Assembly: GCA_002469605.1 (NCBI GenBank) | Contig: DKMV01000249.1 | Location: forward strand, 1-10,275 | DNA from: Leclercia sp. UBA7405 | GTDB taxonomy: Bacteria > Pseudomonadota > Gammaproteobacteria > Enterobacterales > Enterobacteriaceae | Length of the DNA: 10,275 bases | Reading direction: 5' to 3' | In this document: positions 1 through 6,833 of the stretch, one piece after another | Layout of the letters: every line of letters starts with the position of its first letter | Numbering within the stretch: the first letter of the stretch is position 1 | Position numbers and translations under genes: made by a program | Notes under the pieces: generated by a model | The model's database searches: none | The model's input: the letters and a program-made list of their open reading frames with translations, nothing else | What the model was told of the DNA's origin: nothing

Positions 1-45
1 TCCCCGGAGGGGAGAGGGGACAGGACGGTGCGAGAGGACTGGATG
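1..45. repeat. GC-rich repeat remnant at window edge
   Basis: The first 13 bases read TCCCCGGAGGGGA, a small perfect inverted repeat. It is followed by GGGGA-rich sequence resembling one arm of the REP-like hairpin found elsewhere in the window. Two imperfect copies of a decamer, GGACGGTGCG at 23-32 and GGATGGTGCG at 41-50, lie 18 bp apart. The element is cut by the window edge, so its full extent cannot be seen. No coding potential is evident here. Confidence 0.35.
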
Positions 46-100
46 GTGCGGTCTGGTGCCCTCACCCCGGCCCTCTCCTTTAGTTCGAGGGTGCAAACAC
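46..100. repeat. REP-like intergenic repeat, copy 1
   Basis: The 33 bp at 46-78 are identical to 3227-3259. The element has a short GC stem, CCCTC at 71-75 with GAGGG at 87-91 and an 11-nt loop, and is followed by GTGCAAACACTAAAA leading into the terminator downstream of yqhA. The loop, CTTTAGTTC, is nearly the same as in copy 3 (3322-3358) and differs from copy 2. Intergenic palindromes of the CCCTCACCCCGGCCCTCTCCC type are familiar from Enterobacter and Klebsiella genomes; I infer membership from sequence appearance only. Confidence 0.7.
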
Positions 101-101
101 T

Positions 102-127
102 AAAACGACAACTGGTGTTGTCATTTT
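102..127. terminator. Rho-independent terminator after yqhA
   Basis: The stem GACAAC (107-112) and GTTGTC (117-122) encloses a TGGT loop. It is flanked by AAAA on the left and TTTT on the right, so the hairpin has a U-tract read from either strand. It begins 4 bp beyond the yqhA stop codon and would end yqhA transcripts on the - strand. The stem is weaker than the GGCAACC/GGTTGCC stems at 3288-3305 and 3364-3382, but the layout is the same. Confidence 0.75.
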
Positions 128-131
128 GCTT

Positions 132-1204
<1,073 letters not shown>

Positions 1205-1224
1205 GAGCGGCTCCATTTTTTTTG

Positions 1225-1253
1225 ATTTTAAATTTGCCGCATGATATTGTCAA
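1225..1253 (-). promoter_or_regulatory. Near-consensus sigma70 promoter
   Basis: On the - strand the -35 hexamer is TTGACA (1248-1253), a perfect match. The -10 is TAAAAT (1225-1230), one mismatch from consensus, with an exact 17-bp spacer. Transcription would start near 1218, giving a leader of about 14 nt before the ATG at 1204. It drives the uncharacterised gene at 701-1204 and possibly yqhA beyond it. The divergent gene at 1306 has no equally clear promoter in this gap. Confidence 0.75.
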
Positions 1254-1305
1254 CGAATCTCACGTTATGAATAACCCCACCCTGTTGAAATTAAAGGATA
1301 TATAA

Positions 1306-1710
1306 ATGCTGCCCGAGAATCTGGTTCCGTCCAGGTTTCACATTTCGTCAGTGGAGCCAAAACCACCGGAAGCAGAAAGCGCCGCTAATTTCACTAAGGG
1401 AAAAAGAACGCTCGACGATTACGCGCCTGATATATTAATTGGCGTTACTCGTAATGGTCAGTCACGCAATATGTTGCTGGAAGAGCACGACCGTCATATA
1501 AAAGACCGTTTATTTCGCGTTGTTAAAATCGAGGTTTTTGCCCGCCTGCTAAACGATCTTCAGGCCGAGGGCGAAATAGACGCGCAGACACTAAGTCAAA
1601 TATTGGCGCAAAAGACCGAAGAAATAAATGAAGCCGGAAACGAAATTTGGCTTAATTTAATTACCTGCGAAAAAACGGCACCAATGTTTTATCAATTAGA
1701 GGATGAATAG
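1306..1710 (+). CDS. Uncharacterised small soluble protein (first of pair)
   Basis: This 134-residue protein is not one I recognise. There is no signal peptide or membrane segment. Residues 1-35 are Pro/Ser/Lys-rich and probably disordered. From about residue 53 the sequence is charged and helix-prone, for example NMLLEEHDRHIKDRLFRVVK and a Glu/Gln-rich stretch at 84-113, suggesting a helical bundle or a protein-binding domain. It ends in an acidic tail, LEDE. AAGGA precedes the ATG by 8 nt. The gene overlaps the next one by 8 bp, so the two are almost certainly co-transcribed and translationally coupled. It is AT-rich compared with core genes nearby (21 G+C in the 60 bases 1621-1680). No function is proposed. 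Confidence 0.7.
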   Translation: MLPENLVPSRFHISSVEPKPPEAESAANFTKGKRTLDDYAPDILIGVTRNGQSRNMLLEEHDRHIKDRLFRVVKIEVFARLLNDLQAEGEIDAQTLSQILAQKTEEINEAGNEIWLNLITCEKTAPMFYQLEDE

Positions 1711-2149
1711 CGTGAAGGCAGTTGATAATAACAACGTTTATTTGACTTTAGATGATAAAAATAGCGACGAGTTTATCTTAAAGCAGAATCTCGATACGCT
1801 GAAGATGATTAAAAATGAAGAGCTGGCGCGCATTGCTAAAGAGCTGGTCTCCATTCCGGCGGCGTTAGTGCGTCTGAAATGGCGCAACCGGCGAGAAATT
1901 TATCCTCTGCAGGTAAAAGAGGAGATTTACGGCGCCACTCTCAACGCCGTTATCGAGCTTAAGCCGGAGCTGAAAGATAAAATCATGGGGCGGCTGGAGA
2001 GCAATTATCAGTATCTGCTGGCCCGTGAGATCGCTACCCTGCGCGTGACCCGTAAGCTCGCCGACGAGGGCTATCGCACCACCAGCGTGACCCCAGTGGC
2101 GCTTGATGAGGCCTTCCTGGCTGAAAAGCATAAAGATAATACAAAATAA
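1703..2149 (+). CDS. Uncharacterised small soluble protein (second of pair)
   Basis: This is a 148-residue protein if started at the ATG at 1703, or 145 residues if started at the in-frame GTG at 1712. I do not recognise it. The ATG abuts its AGAGG ribosome-binding sequence (1698-1702) with no spacing, while the GTG lies 9 nt from it, so the GTG is the likelier start. No membrane segment or signal peptide is visible. The protein looks helical and charged: a Lys/Asp-rich N-terminus, KWRNRREIYPLQVKEEIYG in the middle, and a Lys-rich C-terminal tail (EKHKDNTK). The first part is strikingly AT-rich (20 G+C of 60 in 1741-1800) while the second half is GC-rich like the flanking core. It overlaps the upstream gene by 8 bp (ATG start), implying coupled translation and perhaps a shared complex. 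Confidence 0.7.
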   Translation: MNSVKAVDNNNVYLTLDDKNSDEFILKQNLDTLKMIKNEELARIAKELVSIPAALVRLKWRNRREIYPLQVKEEIYGATLNAVIELKPELKDKIMGRLESNYQYLLAREIATLRVTRKLADEGYRTTSVTPVALDEAFLAEKHKDNTK

Positions 2150-2309
2150 TCCTCATTTATCGTTTATTTTCAGAAAGTTAAACAATTCCACTTCGCTTGC
2201 CGCTTCCCTTCCGCTTGTAAAAAAAGTTAAGGATTATCCTGAATAATTCTCACAACTTAGCTGATTCTCCTAAGCTTAGGGTCTGTCAACGCAAGTAAGG
2301 AGAGAACTT
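2150..2309. promoter_or_regulatory. yghA upstream region with palindromes
   Basis: The gap before yghA holds two perfect short palindromes. AGGATTATCCT at 2230-2240 is an odd-length palindrome with a single central base, and CCTAAGCTTAGG at 2269-2280 is a 12-bp even palindrome. The second contains CTAAGCTTA (2270-2278), close to a sigmaS-type extended -10 (CTAYACTTA), and would place the start about 26 nt upstream of the ATG. AAGGAG is the yghA ribosome-binding site. I see no convincing terminator for the upstream gene, only an AT-only stem. Confidence 0.4.
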
Positions 2310-3206
2310 ATGGCACATGATCAGACCAAAATTCAGGACCCGACCACCCAGTATTACACTGGCGAATATCCGCAGCAGAAGCAGCCGGTACCCGGCGTGC
2401 AGTCGAAAATGGATCCGGTTCCCGATTGTGGTGAGAAGAGCTATAAAGGCAGCGGCCGTCTACAGGATCGTAAAGCGCTGGTAACCGGGGGCGACTCGGG
2501 TATTGGTCGTGCGGCAGCCATCGCTTACGCGCGTGAAGGGGCAGACGTTGCAATCAACTATCTTCCCGCGGAGGAAGAGGACGCGCAGCAGGTTAAGCAG
2601 CTGATTGAAGAGGCAGGGCGCAAAGCGGTGCTGATTCCGGGCGATCTGAGCGATGAGCAGTTTGCGCGCTCGCTGGTGCATAAAGCACACGAGGCCCTGG
2701 GCGGTCTGGACGTGCTGGCGCTGGTTGCCGGTAAGCAGGTGGCGGTAGAGAATATTGCCGACCTGACCACGGAACAGTTTAAAGAGACCTACGCGGTAAA
2801 CGTGCTGGCGCTGTTCTATATCACTCAGGAAGCGCTGACGCTGCTGCCTGCCGGCTCGAGCATCATTACCACCTCCTCTATCCAGGCTTATCAGCCAAGC
2901 CCACACCTGCTGGATTATGCCTCTACCAAGGCCGCTATCCTTAACTACAGCCGCGGCCTGGCGAAGCAGGTGGCGGAGAAAGGTATTCGCGTGAACGTGG
3001 TAGCACCGGGCCCAATCTGGACGGCGCTGCAGATCTGTGGCGGTCAGCCGCAGGAGAAAATCCCGCAGTTTGGCCAGCAGACGCCAATGAAGCGTGCCGG
3101 CCAGCCGGCAGAGCTGGCGCCGGTGTACGTCTATCTGGCAAGCCAGGAGTCGAGCTACGTTACGGCTGAAGTGCACGGCGTGTGCGGCGGGGAACATTTG
3201 GGGTAA
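2310..3206 (+). CDS. yghA: YghA, NADP(H)-type short-chain dehydrogenase/reductase
   Basis: This 298-residue protein is recognised as YghA, a classical-fold SDR oxidoreductase (E. coli form about 294 residues). The first 50 residues form the typical YghA/general-stress N-terminal extension ([12 protein letters not shown]). The Rossmann glycine motif TGGDSGIG is at 59-66 and the adenine-pocket Asp-Leu at 112-113. The catalytic set is Asn164, Ser190, Tyr203 and Lys207 (YASTK). The usual NNAG motif is replaced by VAGK at 139-142, which I recall as normal for this subfamily. The C-terminus keeps the family ending [15 protein letters not shown]. The physiological substrate is not established to my knowledge; relatives are stress-induced aldehyde or alcohol oxidoreductases. 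A strong AAGGAG lies about 8 nt before the ATG. It is convergent with exbD and separated from it by paired terminators. Confidence 0.95.
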   Translation: MAHDQTKIQDPTTQYYTGEYPQQKQPVPGVQSKMDPVPDCGEKSYKGSGRLQDRKALVTGGDSGIGRAAAIAYAREGADVAINYLPAEEEDAQQVKQLIEEAGRKAVLIPGDLSDEQFARSLVHKAHEALGGLDVLALVAGKQVAVENIADLTTEQFKETYAVNVLALFYITQEALTLLPAGSSIITTSSIQAYQPSPHLLDYASTKAAILNYSRGLAKQVAEKGIRVNVVAPGPIWTALQICGGQPQEKIPQFGQQTPMKRAGQPAELAPVYVYLASQESSYVTAEVHGVCGGEHLG

Positions 3207-3226
3207 AGAATTTTAGGGCAAGACTA

Positions 3227-3282
3227 GTGCGGTCTGGTGCCCTCACCCCGGCCCTCTCCCACGGGGAGAGGGTGCAAACCCT
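3227..3282. repeat. REP-like intergenic repeat, copy 2
   Basis: The 33 bp at 3227-3259 repeat 46-78 exactly. This copy has the best hairpin: CCCTCTCCC (3252-3260) pairs perfectly with GGGAGAGGG (3264-3272) across a 3-nt loop. It leads directly into the terminator at 3283-3309, the same head-to-terminator arrangement as copies 1 and 3. Confidence 0.75.
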
Positions 3283-3309
3283 AAAAAGGCAACCATTCGG
3301 TTGCCTTTT
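3283..3309. terminator. Bidirectional terminator, yghA side
   Basis: GGCAACC (3288-3294) and GGTTGCC (3299-3305) form a 7-bp stem with an ATTC loop, flanked by AAAAA and TTTT. It works from either strand and would end yghA transcripts. It is nearly identical to the terminator 76 bp downstream. Confidence 0.88.
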
Positions 3310-3321
3310 GCTTTTACCTTG

Positions 3322-3358
3322 CCCCGGCCCTCTCCTTTAGTGCGAGGGAGTAAACACT
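3322..3358. repeat. REP-like intergenic repeat, copy 3 (tandem)
   Basis: This is the second unit of a roughly 77-bp tandem repeat; the first unit runs from about 3246 to 3322. The GC stem is reduced to CCCTC (3328-3332) and GAGGG (3344-3348) with an 11-nt loop, CTTTAGTGC, close to copy 1. It lacks the leading GTGCGGTCTGGTGCCCTCA portion present in copies 1 and 2. Confidence 0.65.
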
Positions 3359-3386
3359 AAAAAGGCAACCTATTCGGTTGCCTTTT
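3359..3386. terminator. Bidirectional terminator, exbD side
   Basis: GGCAACC (3364-3370) and GGTTGCC (3376-3382) form a 7-bp stem with a TATTC loop, flanked by AAAAA and TTTT. It lies 4 bp beyond the exbD stop and would terminate the exbBD transcript; read on the + strand it is a second stop for yghA. Confidence 0.88.
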
Positions 3387-3390
3387 GCGT

Positions 3391-3816
3391 TTACCTTGCT
3401 GCCGTTTTCTCTTCGCCTACAAGGCCAATCTTCAGGTAGCCCGCCTGGTGCAGCGTGTCCATTACCTTCATCATGGTTTCGTAGTCGACGGTTTTATCCG
3501 CGCGGAAGAAGACCGTGGTGTCCTTCTTGCCCTGAGTCAGGGCATCCAGCGCCGGGATAACGGACGTATCAGTCACCGGATCGTTGCCGAGGAACATCGA
3601 TTTATCCGCCTTCACGGAGAGATAGATCGGTTTTTCCGGTCGCGGCTGCGGCTGGCTGGAAGAGGCTGGCAGATTAACCTTCACGTCCACCGTCGCCAGC
3701 GGCGCAGCAACCATAAAGATAATCAGCAGAACCAACATAACGTCGATAAACGGCGTCACGTTGATCTCATGCATTTCGCCGTTATCGTCCAGATTTTCAT
3801 TAAGACGCATTGCCAT
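3391..3816 (-). CDS. exbD: ExbD, TonB-system motor subunit
   Basis: ExbD is an inner-membrane protein with one transmembrane helix. With ExbB it converts the proton gradient into TonB movement, powering siderophore and B12 import through outer-membrane receptors. The 141 residues match the usual length. The N-terminus is cytoplasmic, the helix runs about residues 23-42 (TPFIDVMLVLLIIFMVAAPL), and the periplasmic domain covers about 43-141. The essential proton-relay residue Asp25 is present. Start at 3816: ATG follows the exbB stop by 4 bp, with a weak AGG site inside exbB, so translation is probably coupled. It is the second gene of the exbBD operon. The nine bases that encode its end (TTACCTTGC on the + strand, 3391-3399) are also found 77 bp away at 3314-3322, as part of the tandem repeat. 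Confidence 0.97.
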   Translation of the reverse strand: MAMRLNENLDDNGEMHEINVTPFIDVMLVLLIIFMVAAPLATVDVKVNLPASSSQPQPRPEKPIYLSVKADKSMFLGNDPVTDTSVIPALDALTQGKKDTTVFFRADKTVDYETMMKVMDTLHQAGYLKIGLVGEEKTAAR

Positions 3817-3820
3817 ACAA

Positions 3821-4552
3821 TCAACCTACACGCAGTTTCGACGTGGAATGTACCGGCTTAGCGGCGCTGGCGTTCAGATCCAGGTCACGGCTTTGCAGCA
3901 GCAGAACCTGCGCGGCCACGTCACCGAGGGACGCTTTGAAGCTGCCGATCATACGGGCAAAGATGTTATAGATGACAACCGCCGGGATCGCGGCAATCAG
4001 GCCGATAGCCGTTGCCAATAGCGCTTCGGCGATGCCAGGCGCAACTACCGCGAGGTTAGTGGTCTGGGTCTGGGCGATACCGATAAAGCTGTTCATGATG
4101 CCCCACACGGTACCAAACAGCCCCACGAATGGGGAGATGGCGCCGATGGTGGCAAGATAACCGTTACCGCGGCCCATATGACGGCCAACGGCGGCAACGC
4201 GGCGCTCCAGACGGAAGCCGGTACGCTCTTTAATGCCTTCGTTATCTTCACTGCCTGCGGAGAGTTCCAGTTCGTTTTGCGCTTCATTCACCAACTGGCT
4301 GGTCAGGCTTTTAGCGTGGAATGCAGAGGTCATGTCGATGGCTTGATCCAGGGAGCGGGCTTCTGCCAGCTGCTGCTGTTCGCGCTTAAGGCGACGCTTC
4401 TGGCCCATCAACTCCACGCTCTTGCTGAAGAAGATAGCCCAGGTGACCACGGACGCCAGAATCAGGCCGATCATCACAATCTTAACCACGATGTCAGCAT
4501 GATGATACATGCCCCAGACGGAGAGATCCGTCTGCATCAAATTATTACCCAC
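3821..4552 (-). CDS. exbB: ExbB, TonB-system motor subunit
   Basis: ExbB forms the multimeric inner-membrane channel that surrounds ExbD and energises TonB. The 243 residues are one shorter than the E. coli protein. Three membrane segments lie at about 20-42, 130-155 and 165-199, with a large cytoplasmic loop between the first two. The conserved Thr148, Glu176 and Thr181 of the transmembrane proton pathway are present. The start is GTG at 4552, with GGAG 7 nt upstream; this is the same non-ATG start used in E. coli, and the next in-frame ATG is 15 bp inside. It heads the exbB-exbD operon and diverges from metC. A Fur-like box at 4616-4634 is consistent with iron repression. The extreme C-terminus (residues 231-243) diverges from E. 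coli, as is common. Confidence 0.97.
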   Translation of the reverse strand: MGNNLMQTDLSVWGMYHHADIVVKIVMIGLILASVVTWAIFFSKSVELMGQKRRLKREQQQLAEARSLDQAIDMTSAFHAKSLTSQLVNEAQNELELSAGSEDNEGIKERTGFRLERRVAAVGRHMGRGNGYLATIGAISPFVGLFGTVWGIMNSFIGIAQTQTTNLAVVAPGIAEALLATAIGLIAAIPAVVIYNIFARMIGSFKASLGDVAAQVLLLQSRDLDLNASAAKPVHSTSKLRVG

Positions 4553-4615
4553 TCTGTATCTCCAGGACGTAAATCACAAATTCTGAGCCTAATAATATCA
4601 AAACATCGTCGAATT

Positions 4616-4634
4616 GATAGTAGTTCTCATTAGT
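4616..4634. promoter_or_regulatory. Candidate Fur box upstream of exbB
   Basis: GATAGTAGTTCTCATTAGT matches the 19-bp Fur consensus GATAATGATAATCATTATC at 12 positions, including the outer GATA and the CATTA core. It lies 64 bp upstream of the exbB start. exbB is a known Fur target in E. coli, so location and sequence agree. I could not pin the exbB -35/-10 boxes with certainty; TATTAT on the - strand near 4590-4595 is a possible -10. Confidence 0.55.
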
Positions 4635-4662
4635 ATTTACATAGTGCCGTAAATTCGTTTAA

Positions 4663-4687
4663 TTTTCCTTGCGCTTACGCAGGAAAA
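4663..4687. other. Inverted repeat in exbB–metC gap
   Basis: TTTTCCTTGCG (4663-4673) and CGCAGGAAAA (4678-4687) pair with one bulged base around a CTTA loop. It resembles a bidirectional terminator in shape but sits between two divergent genes, about 110 bp upstream of exbB and 115 bp upstream of metC. It might limit stray transcription or bind a protein. Its role is unknown. Confidence 0.35.
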
Positions 4688-4760
4688 ATTTCCCGGAGGC
4701 AAATATTAAAAAATTTTACCCTTATTCCACTACCCATTGCGTGACCATTTTTACTTTCAT

Positions 4761-4784
4761 GGTAGTCTGGACGTCCAGACGTAT
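4761..4784 (+). promoter_or_regulatory. Three tandem MetJ boxes (metC operator)
   Basis: Three contiguous 8-bp boxes match the MetJ consensus AGACGTCT: GGTAGTCT (4761-4768, 5 of 8), GGACGTCC (4769-4776, 6 of 8) and AGACGTAT (4777-4784, 7 of 8). The core is a perfect 16-bp palindrome, GTCTGGAC/GTCCAGAC (4765-4780). A TATAAA at 4782-4787 is a possible -10 overlapping the last box. MetJ with S-adenosylmethionine represses metC in E. coli, and the site lies 18 bp before the metC ATG. Confidence 0.85.
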
Positions 4785-4802
4785 AAAAACAGGTTGTGTG
4801 CC

Positions 4803-5990
4803 ATGAAAGAGAAGCATCTTGATACCGCGCTTGTCCAGGCAGGACGCAGCAAAAAGTACACCCTCGGCTCCGTAAACAGCGTTATTCAGCGCGCCTCCTC
4901 GCTGGTGTTCGATACCCTGGAGGCCAAAAAACACGCCACCCGTAACCGCGCCAACGGCGAGCTGTTTTACGGGCGTCGCGGCACTCTCACCCACTTCTCT
5001 TTGCAGGAGGCGATGTGCGAGCTGGAAGGCGGCGCAGGCTGCGCCCTCTTTCCCTGCGGGGCGGCGGCGGTAGCAAATACCATCCTGGCCTTTGTGGAAC
5101 AGGGTGACCATATCCTGATGACCAACACCGCCTATGAGCCAAGCCAGGACTTCTGCACCAAAATCCTGAGCAAGCTCGGGGTCACCACCGGCTGGTTCGA
5201 TCCCGGTATCGGCGCGGGTATTGCCGAACTTGTTCAGCCCAACACGCGCATCGTGTTCCTGGAATCTCCCGGCTCCATCACCATGGAGGTCCACGACGTG
5301 CCTTCGATCGTGAAGGCGGTGCGCAGCAAAGCGCCAGACGCCATTATCATGATTGACAACACCTGGGCGGCAGGGGTGCTGTTCAAAGCGCTGGAGTTTG
5401 ATATCGATATCTCTATCCAGGCGGCGACAAAGTACCTGATTGGCCACTCGGACGGCATGATCGGCACCGCGGTGGCTAACGCCCGCTGCTGGGAGCAGCT
5501 GCGTGAGAATGCCTATCTGATGGGGCAAATGGTGGATGCTGACACCGCCTATATGACCAGCCGCGGGTTACGCACCCTGAGCGTGCGTCTGCGCCAGCAT
5601 CATGAAAGCAGCCTGCTGATTGCGCAGTGGCTGGCGCGCCATCCGCAGGTGGAGCGGGTCAACCATCCGGCGCTGCCGGGAAGCCCCGGGCATGAGTTCT
5701 GGCAGCGCGATTTTAGCGGCAGCAGCGGCCTGTTCTCTTTCGTGCTGAAAAAGCGCCTGAATAACACCGAGCTGGCGAACTATCTGGATAACTTCAGCCT
5801 GTTCAGCATGGCCTACTCCTGGGGCGGCTTTGAATCCCTGATCCTGCCGAACCAGCCGGAGCAGATCCAGGCCCTGCGCCCGGGCGGCGAGGTGGACTTT
5901 ACCGGTACCCTGATCCGCCTGCATATTGGCTTAGAAAATGTGGACGATTTAATTGCCGATTTAACAGCAGGATTTGAGCGCATCGTGTAG
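4803..5990 (+). CDS. metC: MetC, cystathionine beta-lyase
   Basis: MetC is a cytoplasmic PLP enzyme that cleaves cystathionine to homocysteine, pyruvate and ammonia, the penultimate stage of methionine synthesis; it also has cysteine desulfhydrase activity. At 395 residues it equals the E. coli enzyme. PLP and active-site residues are all in place: Tyr56 and Arg58 (from the neighbouring subunit), Tyr111, Asp185 and the Schiff-base Lys210 in SIQAATKYL. The reading frame is open a further 66 bp upstream, but the ATG at 4803 gives the family N-terminus ([25 protein letters not shown]), and the upstream stretch is the MetJ operator. The ribosome-binding site is weak (AGG about 10 nt away). It diverges from exbB and is followed by yghB after 142 bp. 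Confidence 0.97.
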   Translation: MKEKHLDTALVQAGRSKKYTLGSVNSVIQRASSLVFDTLEAKKHATRNRANGELFYGRRGTLTHFSLQEAMCELEGGAGCALFPCGAAAVANTILAFVEQGDHILMTNTAYEPSQDFCTKILSKLGVTTGWFDPGIGAGIAELVQPNTRIVFLESPGSITMEVHDVPSIVKAVRSKAPDAIIMIDNTWAAGVLFKALEFDIDISIQAATKYLIGHSDGMIGTAVANARCWEQLRENAYLMGQMVDADTAYMTSRGLRTLSVRLRQHHESSLLIAQWLARHPQVERVNHPALPGSPGHEFWQRDFSGSSGLFSFVLKKRLNNTELANYLDNFSLFSMAYSWGGFESLILPNQPEQIQALRPGGEVDFTGTLIRLHIGLENVDDLIADLTAGFERIV

Positions 5991-6002
5991 AGTGCTGACT
6001 GT

Positions 6003-6025
6003 AAATTCCTCCCCGGAAATTTTTC
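6003..6025 (+). terminator. Possible weak metC terminator
   Basis: AAATTCC (6003-6009) and GGAAATTT (6015-6022) can pair with one bulge, followed by further T residues, 12 bp after the metC stop. The stem is mostly A-T, so termination would be inefficient and some read-through into yghB is likely. Confidence 0.35.
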
Positions 6026-6059
6026 TGCACGCTACCAGCAGAAATGTCTGTATTTGTTG

Positions 6060-6100
6060 CGCCCGCGATCAACCCCAGCGGGCGAAATTGGGAGTACAAT
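6060..6100 (+). promoter_or_regulatory. yghB leader: GC hairpin and candidate -10
   Basis: CGCCCGC (6060-6066) and GCGGGCG (6078-6084) form a perfect 7-bp stem with an 11-nt loop and no T-tract. Just downstream TACAAT (6095-6100) is a good -10 match 32 bp before the yghB ATG, but no convincing -35 is found 16-18 bp upstream because that position falls in the hairpin loop. The promoter call is tentative. Confidence 0.3.
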
Positions 6101-6132
6101 AGCTTCTTACACGCTGTTCCACAGGAAAGTCC

Positions 6133-6792
6133 ATGGCTGTCATTCAAGATATTATCGCCGCGCTCTGGCAACACGATTTCGCCGCGCTGGCGAATCCGCA
6201 CGTTGTCGGGGTGGTTTACTTCGTGATGTTCGCAACGTTGTTCCTGGAAAATGGACTCTTGCCAGCCTCATTCCTGCCCGGCGACAGCCTGCTGCTGCTG
6301 GCCGGTGCCCTGATTGGCAAAGGCGTAATGGACTTCGCCCCCACCATGATGCTGCTGACCGCCGCCGCCAGCCTCGGCTGCTGGCTGAGCTATCTGCAGG
6401 GCCGCTGGCTGGGGAATACCCGGATCGTCAAGGGCTGGCTGGCGCAGCTGCCGCATAAGTATCATCAGCGTGCCACCTGTATGTTTGACCGTCACGGCCT
6501 GCTGGCCCTGCTGGCCGGGCGTTTCCTCGCTTTTGTTCGCACCCTGCTGCCAACCATGGCGGGTATCTCTGGCCTGTCGAACAGCCGTTTCCAGTTCTTT
6601 AACTGGCTTAGCGCCCTGCTGTGGGTTGGCGTGGTCACCACTCTGGGCTACGCCCTGAACATGATCCCCTTTGTAAAACGTCATGAAGATCAGGTGATGA
6701 CTTTCCTGATGATCCTGCCCGTTTTCCTGCTGGTTGCCGGCCTGCTGGGCACCGTAGCCGTAGTGCTGAAGAAGAAGTACTCCCGCAGCTAA
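6133..6792 (+). CDS. yghB: YghB, DedA-family inner-membrane protein
   Basis: YghB belongs to the DedA superfamily of membrane proteins, thought to be proton-coupled transporters or lipid scramblase-like proteins. In E. coli it is partly redundant with YqjA and needed for normal cell division, envelope integrity and Tat export. At 219 residues it matches E. coli YghB. The residues shown to matter in the YqjA/YghB pair are present: Glu39, Asp51, Arg130 and Arg136. Hydrophobic segments cover about 26-45, 52-66, 71-89, 139-176 (in parts) and 188-212, and a basic C-terminus (KKKYSRS) points to the cytoplasm. AGGAAAG lies about 6 nt before the ATG. It converges with yqhC, with only 31 bp between their ends. 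Confidence 0.96.
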   Translation: MAVIQDIIAALWQHDFAALANPHVVGVVYFVMFATLFLENGLLPASFLPGDSLLLLAGALIGKGVMDFAPTMMLLTAAASLGCWLSYLQGRWLGNTRIVKGWLAQLPHKYHQRATCMFDRHGLLALLAGRFLAFVRTLLPTMAGISGLSNSRFQFFNWLSALLWVGVVTTLGYALNMIPFVKRHEDQVMTFLMILPVFLLVAGLLGTVAVVLKKKYSRS

Positions 6793-6813
6793 GCTTTGAT
6801 CCTCTCCTTTCCC

Positions 6814-6833
6814 GCAGGGGTTATCACCCCTGC
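6814..6833. other. Hairpin at the yghB/yqhC convergent end
   Basis: GCAGGGG (6814-6820) and CCCCTGC (6827-6833) pair perfectly across a 6-nt loop. The right arm includes the last two codons of yqhC (Gln-Gly). No T-tract follows on either strand, so it is not a canonical intrinsic terminator. It may stabilise both 3' ends or act with Rho. Confidence 0.5.

Noticed and set aside
1243..1271. + strand promoter for the 1306 gene using TATGAA as -10
   Set aside because: At 17-bp spacing the -35 would be GATATT, a poor match; TTGTCA is only 13 bp away. There is no supportable promoter on this strand.
2724..2735. Loss of the SDR NNAG motif in YghA (VAGK instead)
   Set aside because: I recall the same residues in E. 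coli YghA; it is a subfamily trait and not a sign of decay, and Ser, Tyr, Lys and the glycine motif are intact.
2460..3197. Long open frame on the - strand opposite yghA (245 codons)
   Set aside because: Antisense shadow of a conserved SDR gene with intact catalytic residues.
3227..3390. CRISPR array or IS end
   Set aside because: There are only two units, with no variable spacers, no transposase and no target-site duplication; hairpins with U-tracts explain them as terminators with REP-like palindromes.
4737..4802. N-terminal extension of metC by 22 codons
   Set aside because: The open stretch is the MetJ operator and promoter; the ATG at 4803 gives exactly the family length of 395 residues and the conserved N-terminus.
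4722..5528. Long open frame on the - strand opposite metC (268 codons)
   Set aside because: Antisense shadow of metC; no start signals and no recognisable protein.
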